A DNA stretch of 64,000 nt, taken from positions 5,065,457 to 5,129,456 of the forward strand of contig NZ_CP037952.1 of assembly GCF_004358345.1 (NCBI RefSeq), given 5' to 3'. Shown in pieces: positions 1-8,158 of this stretch. The stretch is from Parashewanella spongiae. GTDB lineage: Bacteria > Pseudomonadota > Gammaproteobacteria > Enterobacterales > Shewanellaceae. Below the pieces are notes generated by a model. The model made no database searches. It was not told the origin of the DNA and worked only from the letters and a program-made list of their open reading frames with translations. Every line of letters begins with the position of its first letter. Position 1 is the first letter of the stretch. The position numbers were made by a program, and so were the translations under genes.

Positions 1-295
1 ACTTATTGTCAAAAGGCAGTGCGTCATAGAAAGTATCCATTAAATAGGTCTTCCCTCGACCAACCCCTCCCCACAGGTATAGCCCTTGCACTGAGTCTTT
101 GCTTGAATGTCCAAACCAACTCAAGGCCTTTCTCCATACGGAGTCGCTTTGAGATTCATTCAATAAATCATCGTAAACGCGTTGTAAAGAAATAACAGCT
201 TGCTCTTGTGCTGGATCATGTGAAAAGTCATCGCGAAATAAGTCTTGTTGATAATGTTGCCATGGGGTTAGATTCGACACTGAACTGCTGCTCAC
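1..295 (-). CDS. zapE: Cell division ATPase ZapE (AFG1-like), 5' part only
   Basis: This is the N-terminal ~98 residues of an AFG1/ZapE-type AAA ATPase; the rest lies beyond position 1. The translation contains 'LYLWGGVGRGKTYLMDTFYD', which holds the P-loop GGVGRGKT typical of this family. ZapE is known to act at the division septum late in division and to bind FtsZ. I chose a GTG start at 293-295 (VSSSSVSNLTPWQHYQ); a second in-frame GTG at 278-280 is possible. In related genomes zapE lies next to degQ/degS, as here, but in this window a gene for an unfamiliar protein sits between them, pointing away from zapE. Identity is secure; the start is less so. Confidence 0.88.
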   Translation of the reverse strand, partial: MSSSSVSNLTPWQHYQQDLFRDDFSHDPAQEQAVISLQRVYDDLLNESQSDSVWRKALSWFGHSSKDSVQGLYLWGGVGRGKTYLMDTFYDALPFDNK

Positions 296-498
296 TTTCT
301 ATTTGTTGTTAATCCTTCTGAGAATTTTAGCATGCCAATCAATAGCCTGATAGACGTAATTGTTTTCCCTCTGATGCACTCAATCATTTGAGTTTGTGAC
401 AGCTAATGGTTTGATAAAATCAAAATTATTTTAATTATCGTCAGCTTACGTCCAAGTTTAATCGTGATAATAGTGATACGTACTCTTTAATTGACTAT

Positions 499-1923
499 AT
501 GAGTGAGCACATTATGGCTGTAGCATTAAATCCTCAACAATCGACGTCTTCATTACAAGAAGCACAGTATACACAGCAAACTGTCAACACCTTAGCACAA
601 GACGAGAGCAGCAAAAGCTATGCTGTTGATTGTCCGTATGGGGTTCAAGCTACCGTTGTGGCTGCGGCACTGAGGATTATTGACTTCCATAGCAGTTTTT
701 CAAGTCAGCTCATACCTTCGAACTGCTTTTTTCTCGATGTGACCAGTGAATGTTCAGCAGAAGATAATTTTTCCGTACAATGCGCACTCACTCTTACTTG
801 CCAAGAATCAAGCAAATGCTCACAATATGACACCGCCGTAGTTAATTTTTTTAAGCTACCAACTCCGAATCAAGTTCCAGCAGCAAAGTCCACCAATAAG
901 CTGAGCACCTCCGCTCACACTAAAGTTGAATCTGCAAAAGAAGCTCAAACTCAACTTATTGCGCCGCCATTTCATGCCTTTTACAGCAAAACGACAAAGG
1001 GTAAACAGCATTTAGAGCATATGTCAGCAAAATTAAAAACCTTAACGGATCATCCTTTTCTCATTCACCCAGCCATTCACCATTTGAGAGCCATCGGCAA
1101 CCCCGCACCATCAGTGTTATTGAACACGCCTCCACAGTTTCAGTTTTTATCACTGTTAGTGTTACAAAACTATAATATGTCCAACTTAACAGAAACTGCA
1201 AAACATTATGTTGAAGGAAATATGTCCGACTTCTCCGAAATCCGTCCAAATCAGTTGTCAGACGACGAAATGCTTATGGTTATTGAAAAATTAATCGAAG
1301 GCTTCCTTGAATTAAAACGAAGAGGCTTTTCTTGTCACAATATCACTTTCCATGATTTATCCTTCGACTTACATAGCATGCAGCCATACATCAATAATAT
1401 GGAATGTGTCTGTCCGGCATCTGATACAAATCCTGACGTTCCTTCTCCATTAGGTGCGCATCCTCACGAGATGACTTCGTCAACAGAAACCCTCTGCCCG
1501 AGTCAATCAAAAGCCCTAGAGACTCAAGAGCAACAATCTGTAAGACAATTAGGTGAGATATTTTTATTACTTACAGGGCACGTCCCCAAGTACATTGGTG
1601 AAATCATTGATGGACAAACAGGTCTAAAGCCAACTAAAGAGTATAATTGGCACAAAATGAAAGCCGATGCCGTTCAAGCCCAAGCTGAATTCTCAGTAAC
1701 AAGCAATAAGGGTAATAAGCTAAAAAAGGTATTTTCATCCACAACGGGGAAAATCCAACAGAAAAACTACAGCAGTAAACAACCATTCAAGGTTAATCTA
1801 TTTAAGTTTTTAGAGTTATTACTGAGAGGCACGCCAGAAAAACGTCCAGGGTTTGGTGACCTGCTTGACCATATCACATCATTAAAAGAAAAACGTACAG
1901 CATATAAAACAGGCAAAAAATAA
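499..1923 (+). CDS. Unknown protein with degenerate protein-kinase-like C-terminal half
   Basis: No family is recognised with certainty. The 474-residue product has no signal peptide or membrane segment. Residues ~170-465 follow the order of a Ser/Thr kinase: a helix plus 'DHPFLIHPAIHHL' like the alphaC/HPNIV region, a hinge-like 'LLVLQNYNMSNL', 'LKRRGFSCHNITFHDLSFD' at the catalytic-loop position, 'SVRQLGEIFLLLTGHVP' like the alphaF 'SLGxxLxELLTG', and 'LLRGTPEKRPGFGDLLDHI' like the C-lobe 'DPxKRPTxxELLxH'. The usual HRD is not intact and no clear glycine loop or DFG is visible, so if it is a kinase fold it is probably a pseudokinase. It is transcribed toward degQ and placed between zapE and degQ, which are neighbours in relatives. 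An imported effector-like gene is plausible; a diverged housekeeping protein is the alternative. Confidence 0.6.
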   Translation: MSEHIMAVALNPQQSTSSLQEAQYTQQTVNTLAQDESSKSYAVDCPYGVQATVVAAALRIIDFHSSFSSQLIPSNCFFLDVTSECSAEDNFSVQCALTLTCQESSKCSQYDTAVVNFFKLPTPNQVPAAKSTNKLSTSAHTKVESAKEAQTQLIAPPFHAFYSKTTKGKQHLEHMSAKLKTLTDHPFLIHPAIHHLRAIGNPAPSVLLNTPPQFQFLSLLVLQNYNMSNLTETAKHYVEGNMSDFSEIRPNQLSDDEMLMVIEKLIEGFLELKRRGFSCHNITFHDLSFDLHSMQPYINNMECVCPASDTNPDVPSPLGAHPHEMTSSTETLCPSQSKALETQEQQSVRQLGEIFLLLTGHVPKYIGEIIDGQTGLKPTKEYNWHKMKADAVQAQAEFSVTSNKGNKLKKVFSSTTGKIQQKNYSSKQPFKVNLFKFLELLLRGTPEKRPGFGDLLDHITSLKEKRTAYKTGKK

Positions 1924-2223
1924 CTGAATCATACAGATAGAAGACTTGATATTTTAGCCATTCGCACCTATCTATAGTAAATGTGGATTAGGTGCTGAAA
2001 AAGCATCCAACCAATTAATGTTTAAAATGAATATTGAACTTTCCCCTGCCAACTGAGGTCGGAAAAGAACACTCTTATTCAATAAATACAAATGTTTCAC
2101 CGCTTTTATCTTTTGCCAAGACATCTCGCAAAAGTGTTGTGAACAATGGATGAGTTACCCATGCTTAAGCAATTTAGGTTACTCAAATATCAATATTATT
2201 GACGTTTTTGGAGCAATAACTAC
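1924..2223. other. 300-bp gap before degQ
   Basis: No ORF, RNA gene or clear terminator is visible here. The stretch is AT-rich and presumably carries the degQ promoter, but I cannot pick out a convincing -35/-10 pair or a sigma-E type site by eye. Confidence 0.4.
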
Positions 2224-3576
2224 ATGAAGATTAAACTCTCTGCCCTGTCTGCTGCCGTTTTAGGTGCAGCGTTAACCTTAGCCCCTGTAGTGTCTCATGC
2301 GGCAATGCCTGTAGCGATTGATGGCCAGCAAATGCCTAGCCTTGCGCCTATGCTTGAACAAATCACCCCGGCTGTTGTTTCCGTTAACGTATCTGGTGTA
2401 CAAGTATCAAAGCGTCAATTGCCTGATGCATTTCGTTATTTCTTTGGACCTAATGCCCCGAAAGAACAAGTCCAAGAACGCCCATTCCGTGGACTAGGCT
2501 CAGGCGTTATTATTGACGCCAAAAAAGGCTATATCGTAACCAACCATCACGTTATTAATAATGCCGATGATATTACTATAGGCTTAACCGATGGTAGAGA
2601 AGTTCCAGCAAAACTTATTGGCAGCGACTCTGAAGCGGATATTGCATTATTGCAGATTAAAGCCGATAACCTTTCTGAAATTAAGTCGTCAGATTCAGAT
2701 GACTTACGAGTCGGTGATTTTTCAGTGGCTATTGGTAATCCATTTGGATTAGGTCAAACCGTCACGTCAGGTATCGTTAGCGCATTAGGCCGAAGTGGTC
2801 TTGGTATCGAGATGTTAGAGAACTTTATTCAGACCGATGCTGCAATCAATAGCGGTAACTCTGGTGGCGCATTAGTGAACTTACGCGGTGAATTAATTGG
2901 GATTAATACCGCAATTGTTGCACCAAGCGGCGGCAACGTTGGTATCGGCTTTGCTATTCCAGCGAACATGGTACATAACCTAGTCGACCAGATTATTGAA
3001 CACGGTGAAGTCCGCCGTGGTATTTTGGGTGTAATGGGTCGTAACTTGGATGCCGATCTAGCCAAAGGTTTTGGTTTAGATACTAGGCACGGTACCTTTG
3101 TCAATGAAGTGCAACCTGATAGTGCGGCTGACAAAGCGGGTATCAAAGCGGGTGATATCATCGTCAGTGTAAACGAACGCAAGATCAAGTCATTTGAAGA
3201 GCTCAGAGCCAAAGTTGCCAGTTTAGGTGCTGGAGCGAAAGTAACACTTGGTTTGATCCATGACGGTGATGAAAAAACCGTTGACGTCATTTTAGGCGAA
3301 GCGAAACAAGTCGCAGAAAAGAGCGCAGGAGCTTTACACCCTATGCTTGACGGTGCAGCCTTAAAAGATGGTAATCAGGGTGTTGAAATCACCGATATTG
3401 CAACAGGATCGCCCGCGGCTGCCAGCCAACTCCAGAAAGGCGACATCATCATTGGCGTGAATCGCGATCGTATTCGTACATTAAAGTCACTACGTAAGAT
3501 CCTGAAAAACAAAGAAGGCGCCGTTGCACTTAAAATTCTTCGAGGTAAAACTCATTTATTTTTAGTATTACGTTAA
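2224..3576 (+). CDS. degQ: Periplasmic serine endoprotease DegQ/DegP family
   Basis: This is an HtrA-family protease and chaperone that degrades misfolded proteins in the periplasm. Residues 1-26 form a Sec signal peptide ending in SHA. The chymotrypsin-like domain carries the triad His ~109 (VTNHHVINNAD), Asp ~139 (SEADIALLQI) and Ser in NSGNSGGAL (~213). Two PDZ domains follow (around 270-355 and 365-450), the second ending in 'ILRGKTHLFLVLR'. The length of 450 aa matches DegQ (about 455 in E. coli). It is followed by a strong terminator and then degS, the usual Shewanella/Enterobacteria order. The ATG at 2224 has the purine-rich 'GGAGCAA' upstream. Confidence 0.95.
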   Translation: MKIKLSALSAAVLGAALTLAPVVSHAAMPVAIDGQQMPSLAPMLEQITPAVVSVNVSGVQVSKRQLPDAFRYFFGPNAPKEQVQERPFRGLGSGVIIDAKKGYIVTNHHVINNADDITIGLTDGREVPAKLIGSDSEADIALLQIKADNLSEIKSSDSDDLRVGDFSVAIGNPFGLGQTVTSGIVSALGRSGLGIEMLENFIQTDAAINSGNSGGALVNLRGELIGINTAIVAPSGGNVGIGFAIPANMVHNLVDQIIEHGEVRRGILGVMGRNLDADLAKGFGLDTRHGTFVNEVQPDSAADKAGIKAGDIIVSVNERKIKSFEELRAKVASLGAGAKVTLGLIHDGDEKTVDVILGEAKQVAEKSAGALHPMLDGAALKDGNQGVEITDIATGSPAAASQLQKGDIIIGVNRDRIRTLKSLRKILKNKEGAVALKILRGKTHLFLVLR

Positions 3577-3592
3577 TTAGTCGCTGATCAAT

Positions 3593-3620
3593 AAAAGGAG
3601 GCTTATGCCTCCTTTTTTAT
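3593..3620 (+). terminator. Rho-independent terminator after degQ
   Basis: The hairpin AAAAGGAGGC-TTAT-GCCTCC is followed by TTTTTTATTTT, directly after the degQ stop. It separates degQ from degS, so degS probably has its own promoter. Confidence 0.9.
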
Positions 3621-3733
3621 TTTCAAGATACAAATCAAGGTACTCCAATACTAACAATTAAAAAAGACTCATTTTGAATCAAACATTTTGTCTGATAGTA
3701 TTCTCGATTTATAGACTAACTTTTTGAGCCGTA

Positions 3734-4855
3734 ATGCTGGTAAAAGACACCTTGCTGTATATATGTAAAGCCGTTATTTTTGGCCTTATTATGGCTGCGG
3801 CCATTCTTATTTTTAGCCCATCTTCTGGTAAGTTTTTTTCCTTCAGTCATTTGTTTAGCCAAAGCAACAATTCTAATCAACTGTCATTTTCTAGAGCCGT
3901 CAGAGAGGCTGCCCCTTCTGTTGTTAACATTTACAGCATTAATATTGTTACGGCTCGACAATTAGATTCGAGTTCACTGCAAAATAGAAGCGAGCTTCAA
4001 GGCCTTGGCTCTGGTGTGATCATGAGCCACCAAGGTTACATATTAACCAACTATCATGTTGTAAATAAAGCCGATGAAATTGTGATCATCTTGCAAGACG
4101 GTCGTCGTTTTGAAGCCGAGGTGATCGGTATGGATCCCGCCACCGATTTAGCGGTCATTAAAATTAACGGTGAAAACCTCCCTATTGTACCGCTTGACCT
4201 CGATGTATTACCGAATGTTGGTGATGTCGTATTAGCCATTGGTAACCCTTACAACGTAGGTCAAACCATCACTCAGGGGATAATTAGCGCAACAGGTCGC
4301 AACAGTTTAAGCTCAGGCTACCAAGAGTTTCTCCAAACGGACGCCGCCATCAACGAAGGCAACTCCGGTGGTGCGCTTATAAACACCAATGGTGTACTGA
4401 TTGGCATTAACACCGCAGCGTTTCAGGTGGGTGGAGAAAGCGGTAAAGGGATTAATTTTGCAATACCGACTAAGCTTGCTTACCACATTATGGAAAAACT
4501 GATTGAGTCAGGTCGGGTAATCCGTGGTGCGATCGGTTTCAATGGTCAAGCCTTAAGTCTAACCCCCAAATACGCTCAAGTGCTTGGGTTAAAGAACCTC
4601 GAAGGTGTTGTTGCCACTGACATCGAGCCAAACAGTCCAGCTTTCCATGCACAATTACGTAAAGGTGATGTGGTCATAAAATATCGAGAAGAAGTGGTTC
4701 CAGCAGGCCCTGCTGGCGTATGGATGCTTCGTGATCGTATTGCTGAAACAAAACCCGGTACTCAGGTTGTACTCAGTATTATACGCCGTGGTTTAGCAAT
4801 GGATTTAACGGTTACCGTTGCCGAAAAGTCTACGGTCAATATTCCACAGCAGTAA
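3734..4855 (+). CDS. degS: Inner-membrane site-1 protease DegS
   Basis: This is the HtrA-family protease that, by family knowledge, senses misfolded outer membrane porins through its PDZ domain and cleaves the anti-sigma factor RseA to start the sigma-E response. It has an N-terminal membrane anchor (residues ~8-27, 'AVIFGLIMAAAILIF'), a protease domain with His in LTNYHVVNKAD, Asp in DPATDLAVIKI and Ser in NEGNSGGAL, and a single PDZ domain (~260-360). One PDZ and an uncleaved anchor distinguish it from the preceding degQ. The length of 373 aa is close to E. coli DegS (355). It is convergent with lpdA across a shared hairpin. Confidence 0.94.
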   Translation: MLVKDTLLYICKAVIFGLIMAAAILIFSPSSGKFFSFSHLFSQSNNSNQLSFSRAVREAAPSVVNIYSINIVTARQLDSSSLQNRSELQGLGSGVIMSHQGYILTNYHVVNKADEIVIILQDGRRFEAEVIGMDPATDLAVIKINGENLPIVPLDLDVLPNVGDVVLAIGNPYNVGQTITQGIISATGRNSLSSGYQEFLQTDAAINEGNSGGALINTNGVLIGINTAAFQVGGESGKGINFAIPTKLAYHIMEKLIESGRVIRGAIGFNGQALSLTPKYAQVLGLKNLEGVVATDIEPNSPAFHAQLRKGDVVIKYREEVVPAGPAGVWMLRDRIAETKPGTQVVLSIIRRGLAMDLTVTVAEKSTVNIPQQ

Positions 4856-4875
4856 ATATTTATACCAATGACCCA

Positions 4876-4905
4876 TAAAAAAGCCCTCATAGCGAGGGCT
4901 TTATA
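4876..4905. terminator. Bidirectional terminator between degS and lpdA
   Basis: The inverted repeat AGCCCTC-ATAGC-GAGGGCT has AAAAAA on its left and TTTATATTT on its right. It can end degS transcription on the plus strand and the pdh operon on the minus strand, where the six T residues are the stronger tail. Confidence 0.88.
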
Positions 4906-4917
4906 TTTAAGAATCAA

Positions 4918-6345
4918 TTACTTCTTTTTCTTTGCCTTTGGATTTGGCAGATCAGTAATAGAACCTTCGTAGATTTCAGCCGCTAGACCAACAGACTCAT
5001 GCAATGTTGGGTGTGCATGGATAGTTAGAGCGATGTCTTCTGCATCACAACCCATTTCAATTGCTAGGCCGATTTCACCAAGTAATTCGCCACCATTAAC
5101 GCCTACAATAGCACCACCAATCACACGGTGAGTGTCTTTATCGAAGATAAGCTTAGTCATACCATCTGCACAATCAGATGCGATGGCACGGCCACTTGCT
5201 GCCCATGGGAAAGTCGCAGATTCAAAGTTAATACCTTGCTCTTTAGCTTCTTTCTCAGTAAGACCAACCCACGCTACTTCAGGAGCTGTATATGCAATAG
5301 AAGGGATAACCTTTGGATCGAAGAAGTGCTTCAAGCCAGAAATGACTTCTGCCGCTACGTGACCTTCATGCACACCTTTGTGCGCCAACATTGGTTGACC
5401 AACGATGTCACCGATAGCATGAATGTGCGATACGTTTGTGCGCATTTGCTTATCAACGTTAATAAAGCCACGCTCATCAACATTAACACCGGCTTTTTCG
5501 GCATCGAGTAGCTTGCCATTTGGCGTACGACCAATAGCAACCAAAACAGCATCATAACGTACAGGCTCACTAGGCGCTTTTTTGCCTTCCATTGATACGT
5601 AAATACCGTCTTTTTTCGCTTCAACCGCAGTCACTTTGGTTTGCATCATCAAGTTAAACTTCTTCTTGATTTGCTTAGTGAACACGCGAGCGACGTCTTT
5701 ATCAGCCGCAGGGATCACTTGATCGAGCATTTCAACCACATCAATTTCACTGCCTAATGCTTCATACACAGTACCCATTTCTAAGCCAATGATACCGCCG
5801 CCCATAACAAGTAGCTTGCCAGGCACTTCTTTCAATTCTAGTGCGTCAGTTGAATCCCAGATACGTGGGTCTTCATGTGGAATGAATGGTAGTTGGATTG
5901 GCTTAGAACCCGCCGCGATGATAGCGTTGTCGAAGTTAACAACTGTCTTACCGTCTTCGCCTTCTACTTCAATCGTATTAGGGCCTGTGAATTTACCGTA
6001 GCCGTTAACTACGTTCACTTTACGCATTTTAGACATTCCGCCTAAGCCGCCAGTCAATTGGCCAATCACTTTTTCTTTGTAGCTGCGAAGCTTGTCTAGG
6101 TCGATTTGTGGCTCACCGAAAACTACACCATGATGGCTCACTTCTTTCGCTTCTTCAATGACTTTAGCAACATGAAGTAGTGCTTTAGAAGGGATACAAC
6201 CTACGTTTAGACAAACACCACCTAAGGTGCTAAAACGTTCGATGATAATAGTTTCTAGACCTAAGTCAGCGGCGCGGAATGCAGCAGAATAACCAGCAGG
6301 GCCTGCACCTAATACGACGACCTGAGTTTTGATTTCTTTACTCAT
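4918..6345 (-). CDS. lpdA: Dihydrolipoamide dehydrogenase (E3)
   Basis: This FAD-dependent E3 subunit reoxidises the lipoyl groups of pyruvate and 2-oxoglutarate dehydrogenase using NAD+. It shows the N-terminal FAD motif GAGPAGYSAA, the redox-active disulfide C45/C50 in GGVCLNVGCIPSKALLH, the NAD-binding GGGIIGLEMG, and the C-terminal active-site segment 'HAHPTLHE' with the catalytic His-Glu pair. I place the start at MSKEIKT (6345) because AGAGGAAAAC lies just upstream; an earlier in-frame ATG at 6363 would add six residues. It is the last gene of pdhR-aceE-aceF-lpdA. The 128-bp gap from aceF contains a terminator, so it may also be expressed separately, which suits its role in several complexes. 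Confidence 0.96.
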   Translation of the reverse strand: MSKEIKTQVVVLGAGPAGYSAAFRAADLGLETIIIERFSTLGGVCLNVGCIPSKALLHVAKVIEEAKEVSHHGVVFGEPQIDLDKLRSYKEKVIGQLTGGLGGMSKMRKVNVVNGYGKFTGPNTIEVEGEDGKTVVNFDNAIIAAGSKPIQLPFIPHEDPRIWDSTDALELKEVPGKLLVMGGGIIGLEMGTVYEALGSEIDVVEMLDQVIPAADKDVARVFTKQIKKKFNLMMQTKVTAVEAKKDGIYVSMEGKKAPSEPVRYDAVLVAIGRTPNGKLLDAEKAGVNVDERGFINVDKQMRTNVSHIHAIGDIVGQPMLAHKGVHEGHVAAEVISGLKHFFDPKVIPSIAYTAPEVAWVGLTEKEAKEQGINFESATFPWAASGRAIASDCADGMTKLIFDKDTHRVIGGAIVGVNGGELLGEIGLAIEMGCDAEDIALTIHAHPTLHESVGLAAEIYEGSITDLPNPKAKKKK

Positions 6346-6453
6346 GTTTTCCTCTAATTTCATTCATTCCGTTGGAGGGCGCACCTGCCAACTGAACATG
6401 TTCAGCTTTGTAAGGTGAGCGCATTTTACATTGGCTTTATTGCCAAGCACAAC

Positions 6454-6480
6454 AAAAAGGCTGCCTTTACAGCAGCCTCT
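6454..6480 (-). terminator. Terminator or attenuator after aceF
   Basis: Read on the minus strand, AGGCTGC-TGTAAA-GGCAGCC is followed by TTTTTGTTG, just after the aceF stop and before lpdA. It may partly uncouple lpdA from aceEF. Confidence 0.85.
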
Positions 6481-6490
6481 TTAATCGGTA

Positions 6491-8146
6491 TTACAAAATC
6501 ATAGTACGAATGTCGGACAAGATACCAGATAAGGTCACACTAAAGCGTGCTGCCATGGCTCCGTCAATCACTCGGTGATCATAAGAAAGTGATAACGGCA
6601 ACATAAGCTTAGGCTCAAAGTCTTTACCATTCCACTTAGGCTTAATTTCAGACTTAGACACTCCTAAAATAGCCACATCAGGATAATTTACAATAGGCGT
6701 AAAGGCTGTACCACCAATACCACCCAAGCTTGAAATCGTGAAACAACTGCCTTGCATATCCGCTGATTTCAACTTGCCTTCACGAGCCTTAACAGAGATT
6801 TCCATTAATTCTCGTGACAGCTCATGAATGCCTTTTTGGTCAACATCACGTACCACTGGCACGACTAAACCATTAGGCGTATCAACCGCAACTCCAACAT
6901 GGTAATATTTCTTCATTACCAGTGATTCACCATCAGCACTTAAGCTTGAGTTAAAGACAGGGAATTGTTGTAGTGCTTTAGCCACGGCCTTGATCATAAA
7001 CACAAGCGGAGTAATTTTGAGATTCTGCTTCTGTTTGGCTAACAATTCATTTTGTTGCTTGCGGAACGCTTCCATTTCTGTGATGTCAGCTTCATCAAAC
7101 TGTGTTACATGAGGAATCGTTACCCAGTTGCGATGCAAGTTTGGCCCAGAAATTTTCTGAATACGGCTCAATGGCACTTCTTCCACTTCACCAAATTTAG
7201 CAAAATCCACTTTTGGTGCAGCAATCACTTGCAGGCCACCAGCGCCACCAGCAACCGACGATGCTGCCGTTGCTTTAGGGCGAGACAGTTCATACTTCAC
7301 ATACGCTTGAACGTCTTCTTTTACAATGCGTCCCTTGCGACTTGTGCCTTTCACTTGAGTAAGATCAACACCAAACTCACGAGCTAAACGACGAACAGAA
7401 GGCGAAGCGTGTACAACTCCGGTAGATACTGGCGTTCCAGCACTTGGATGATACGGCACTGGTGGTTTACTCGCAGAAGCAGGCTTAGCAGGGGCTGCTT
7501 TTGGTGCTTCCACTTCAGCGGCTTTAGGTGCTTGAGCAAGAGCGGCGGCTTGTGTTTCGCCAGCAACTTCTAGGGTAATTACAAGTGTACCTTGGGATAC
7601 TGTATCGCCTACCGATAACTCAACTGACTTCACCACACCAGCGTGCGATGAAGGCACATCCATAGTCGCTTTGTCGGTTTCAAGTGTTACCAAGCCAGCT
7701 TCAGCTTCAATGGTATCACCCACAGCAACCAAAACTTCAATTACTGGCACATCTTCGTCGCCACCAATATCAGGAACCGTAATGTCCATAACAGAAGGTG
7801 CCTCGTCAACAACTGGCGCAACTGACTCAGCTTGAACAGGCGCTGCTTTTGCTGCTTTTGCTGCTTTTTCTGCTTTTTCTTCAGCAGCAGGAGTCGCTTC
7901 TGCAGAGGCTTCACCGCTCATCATGGCAATTAAGGTGCCTTCAGAAATGGTATCGCCTACGGCTACTTTTAACTCGGCCAAGGTACCAGCAAAAGGTGCT
8001 GGAATATCCATGGTCGCTTTATCGCTTTCTACAGTAAGAATTGAGTCATCTGCTGCTAAGCTATCGCCTACCGCTGCACACAATTCAATTACTTGCACCT
8101 CGTCCCCGCCTATATCAGGAACTAATACTTCTTTTAATTCAGCCAT
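6491..8146 (-). CDS. aceF: Dihydrolipoyllysine acetyltransferase (E2 of pyruvate dehydrogenase)
   Basis: This E2 core of the pyruvate dehydrogenase complex transfers acetyl groups from lipoyl-lysine to CoA. It has two N-terminal lipoyl domains, each with the lipoylated lysine in a DKATM motif ([12 protein letters not shown]43, and [11 protein letters not shown], ~K160), joined by Ala/Pro/Lys-rich linkers. A peripheral-subunit binding domain ([14 protein letters not shown]...KGRI) and the catalytic domain follow, with [10 protein letters not shown] near the C-terminus. E. coli AceF has three lipoyl domains (630 aa); two in 551 aa is common outside the Enterobacteriaceae. It starts 12 bp after the aceE stop, with AGAGGGAAACC as ribosome binding site. 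Confidence 0.96.
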   Translation of the reverse strand: MAELKEVLVPDIGGDEVQVIELCAAVGDSLAADDSILTVESDKATMDIPAPFAGTLAELKVAVGDTISEGTLIAMMSGEASAEATPAAEEKAEKAAKAAKAAPVQAESVAPVVDEAPSVMDITVPDIGGDEDVPVIEVLVAVGDTIEAEAGLVTLETDKATMDVPSSHAGVVKSVELSVGDTVSQGTLVITLEVAGETQAAALAQAPKAAEVEAPKAAPAKPASASKPPVPYHPSAGTPVSTGVVHASPSVRRLAREFGVDLTQVKGTSRKGRIVKEDVQAYVKYELSRPKATAASSVAGGAGGLQVIAAPKVDFAKFGEVEEVPLSRIQKISGPNLHRNWVTIPHVTQFDEADITEMEAFRKQQNELLAKQKQNLKITPLVFMIKAVAKALQQFPVFNSSLSADGESLVMKKYYHVGVAVDTPNGLVVPVVRDVDQKGIHELSRELMEISVKAREGKLKSADMQGSCFTISSLGGIGGTAFTPIVNYPDVAILGVSKSEIKPKWNGKDFEPKLMLPLSLSYDHRVIDGAMAARFSVTLSGILSDIRTMIL

Positions 8147-8158
8147 TAGGTTTCCCTC

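Noticed and set aside
2829..3290. 153-codon minus-strand ORF inside degQ
   Set aside because: Reverse-frame shadow of a strongly conserved protease gene.
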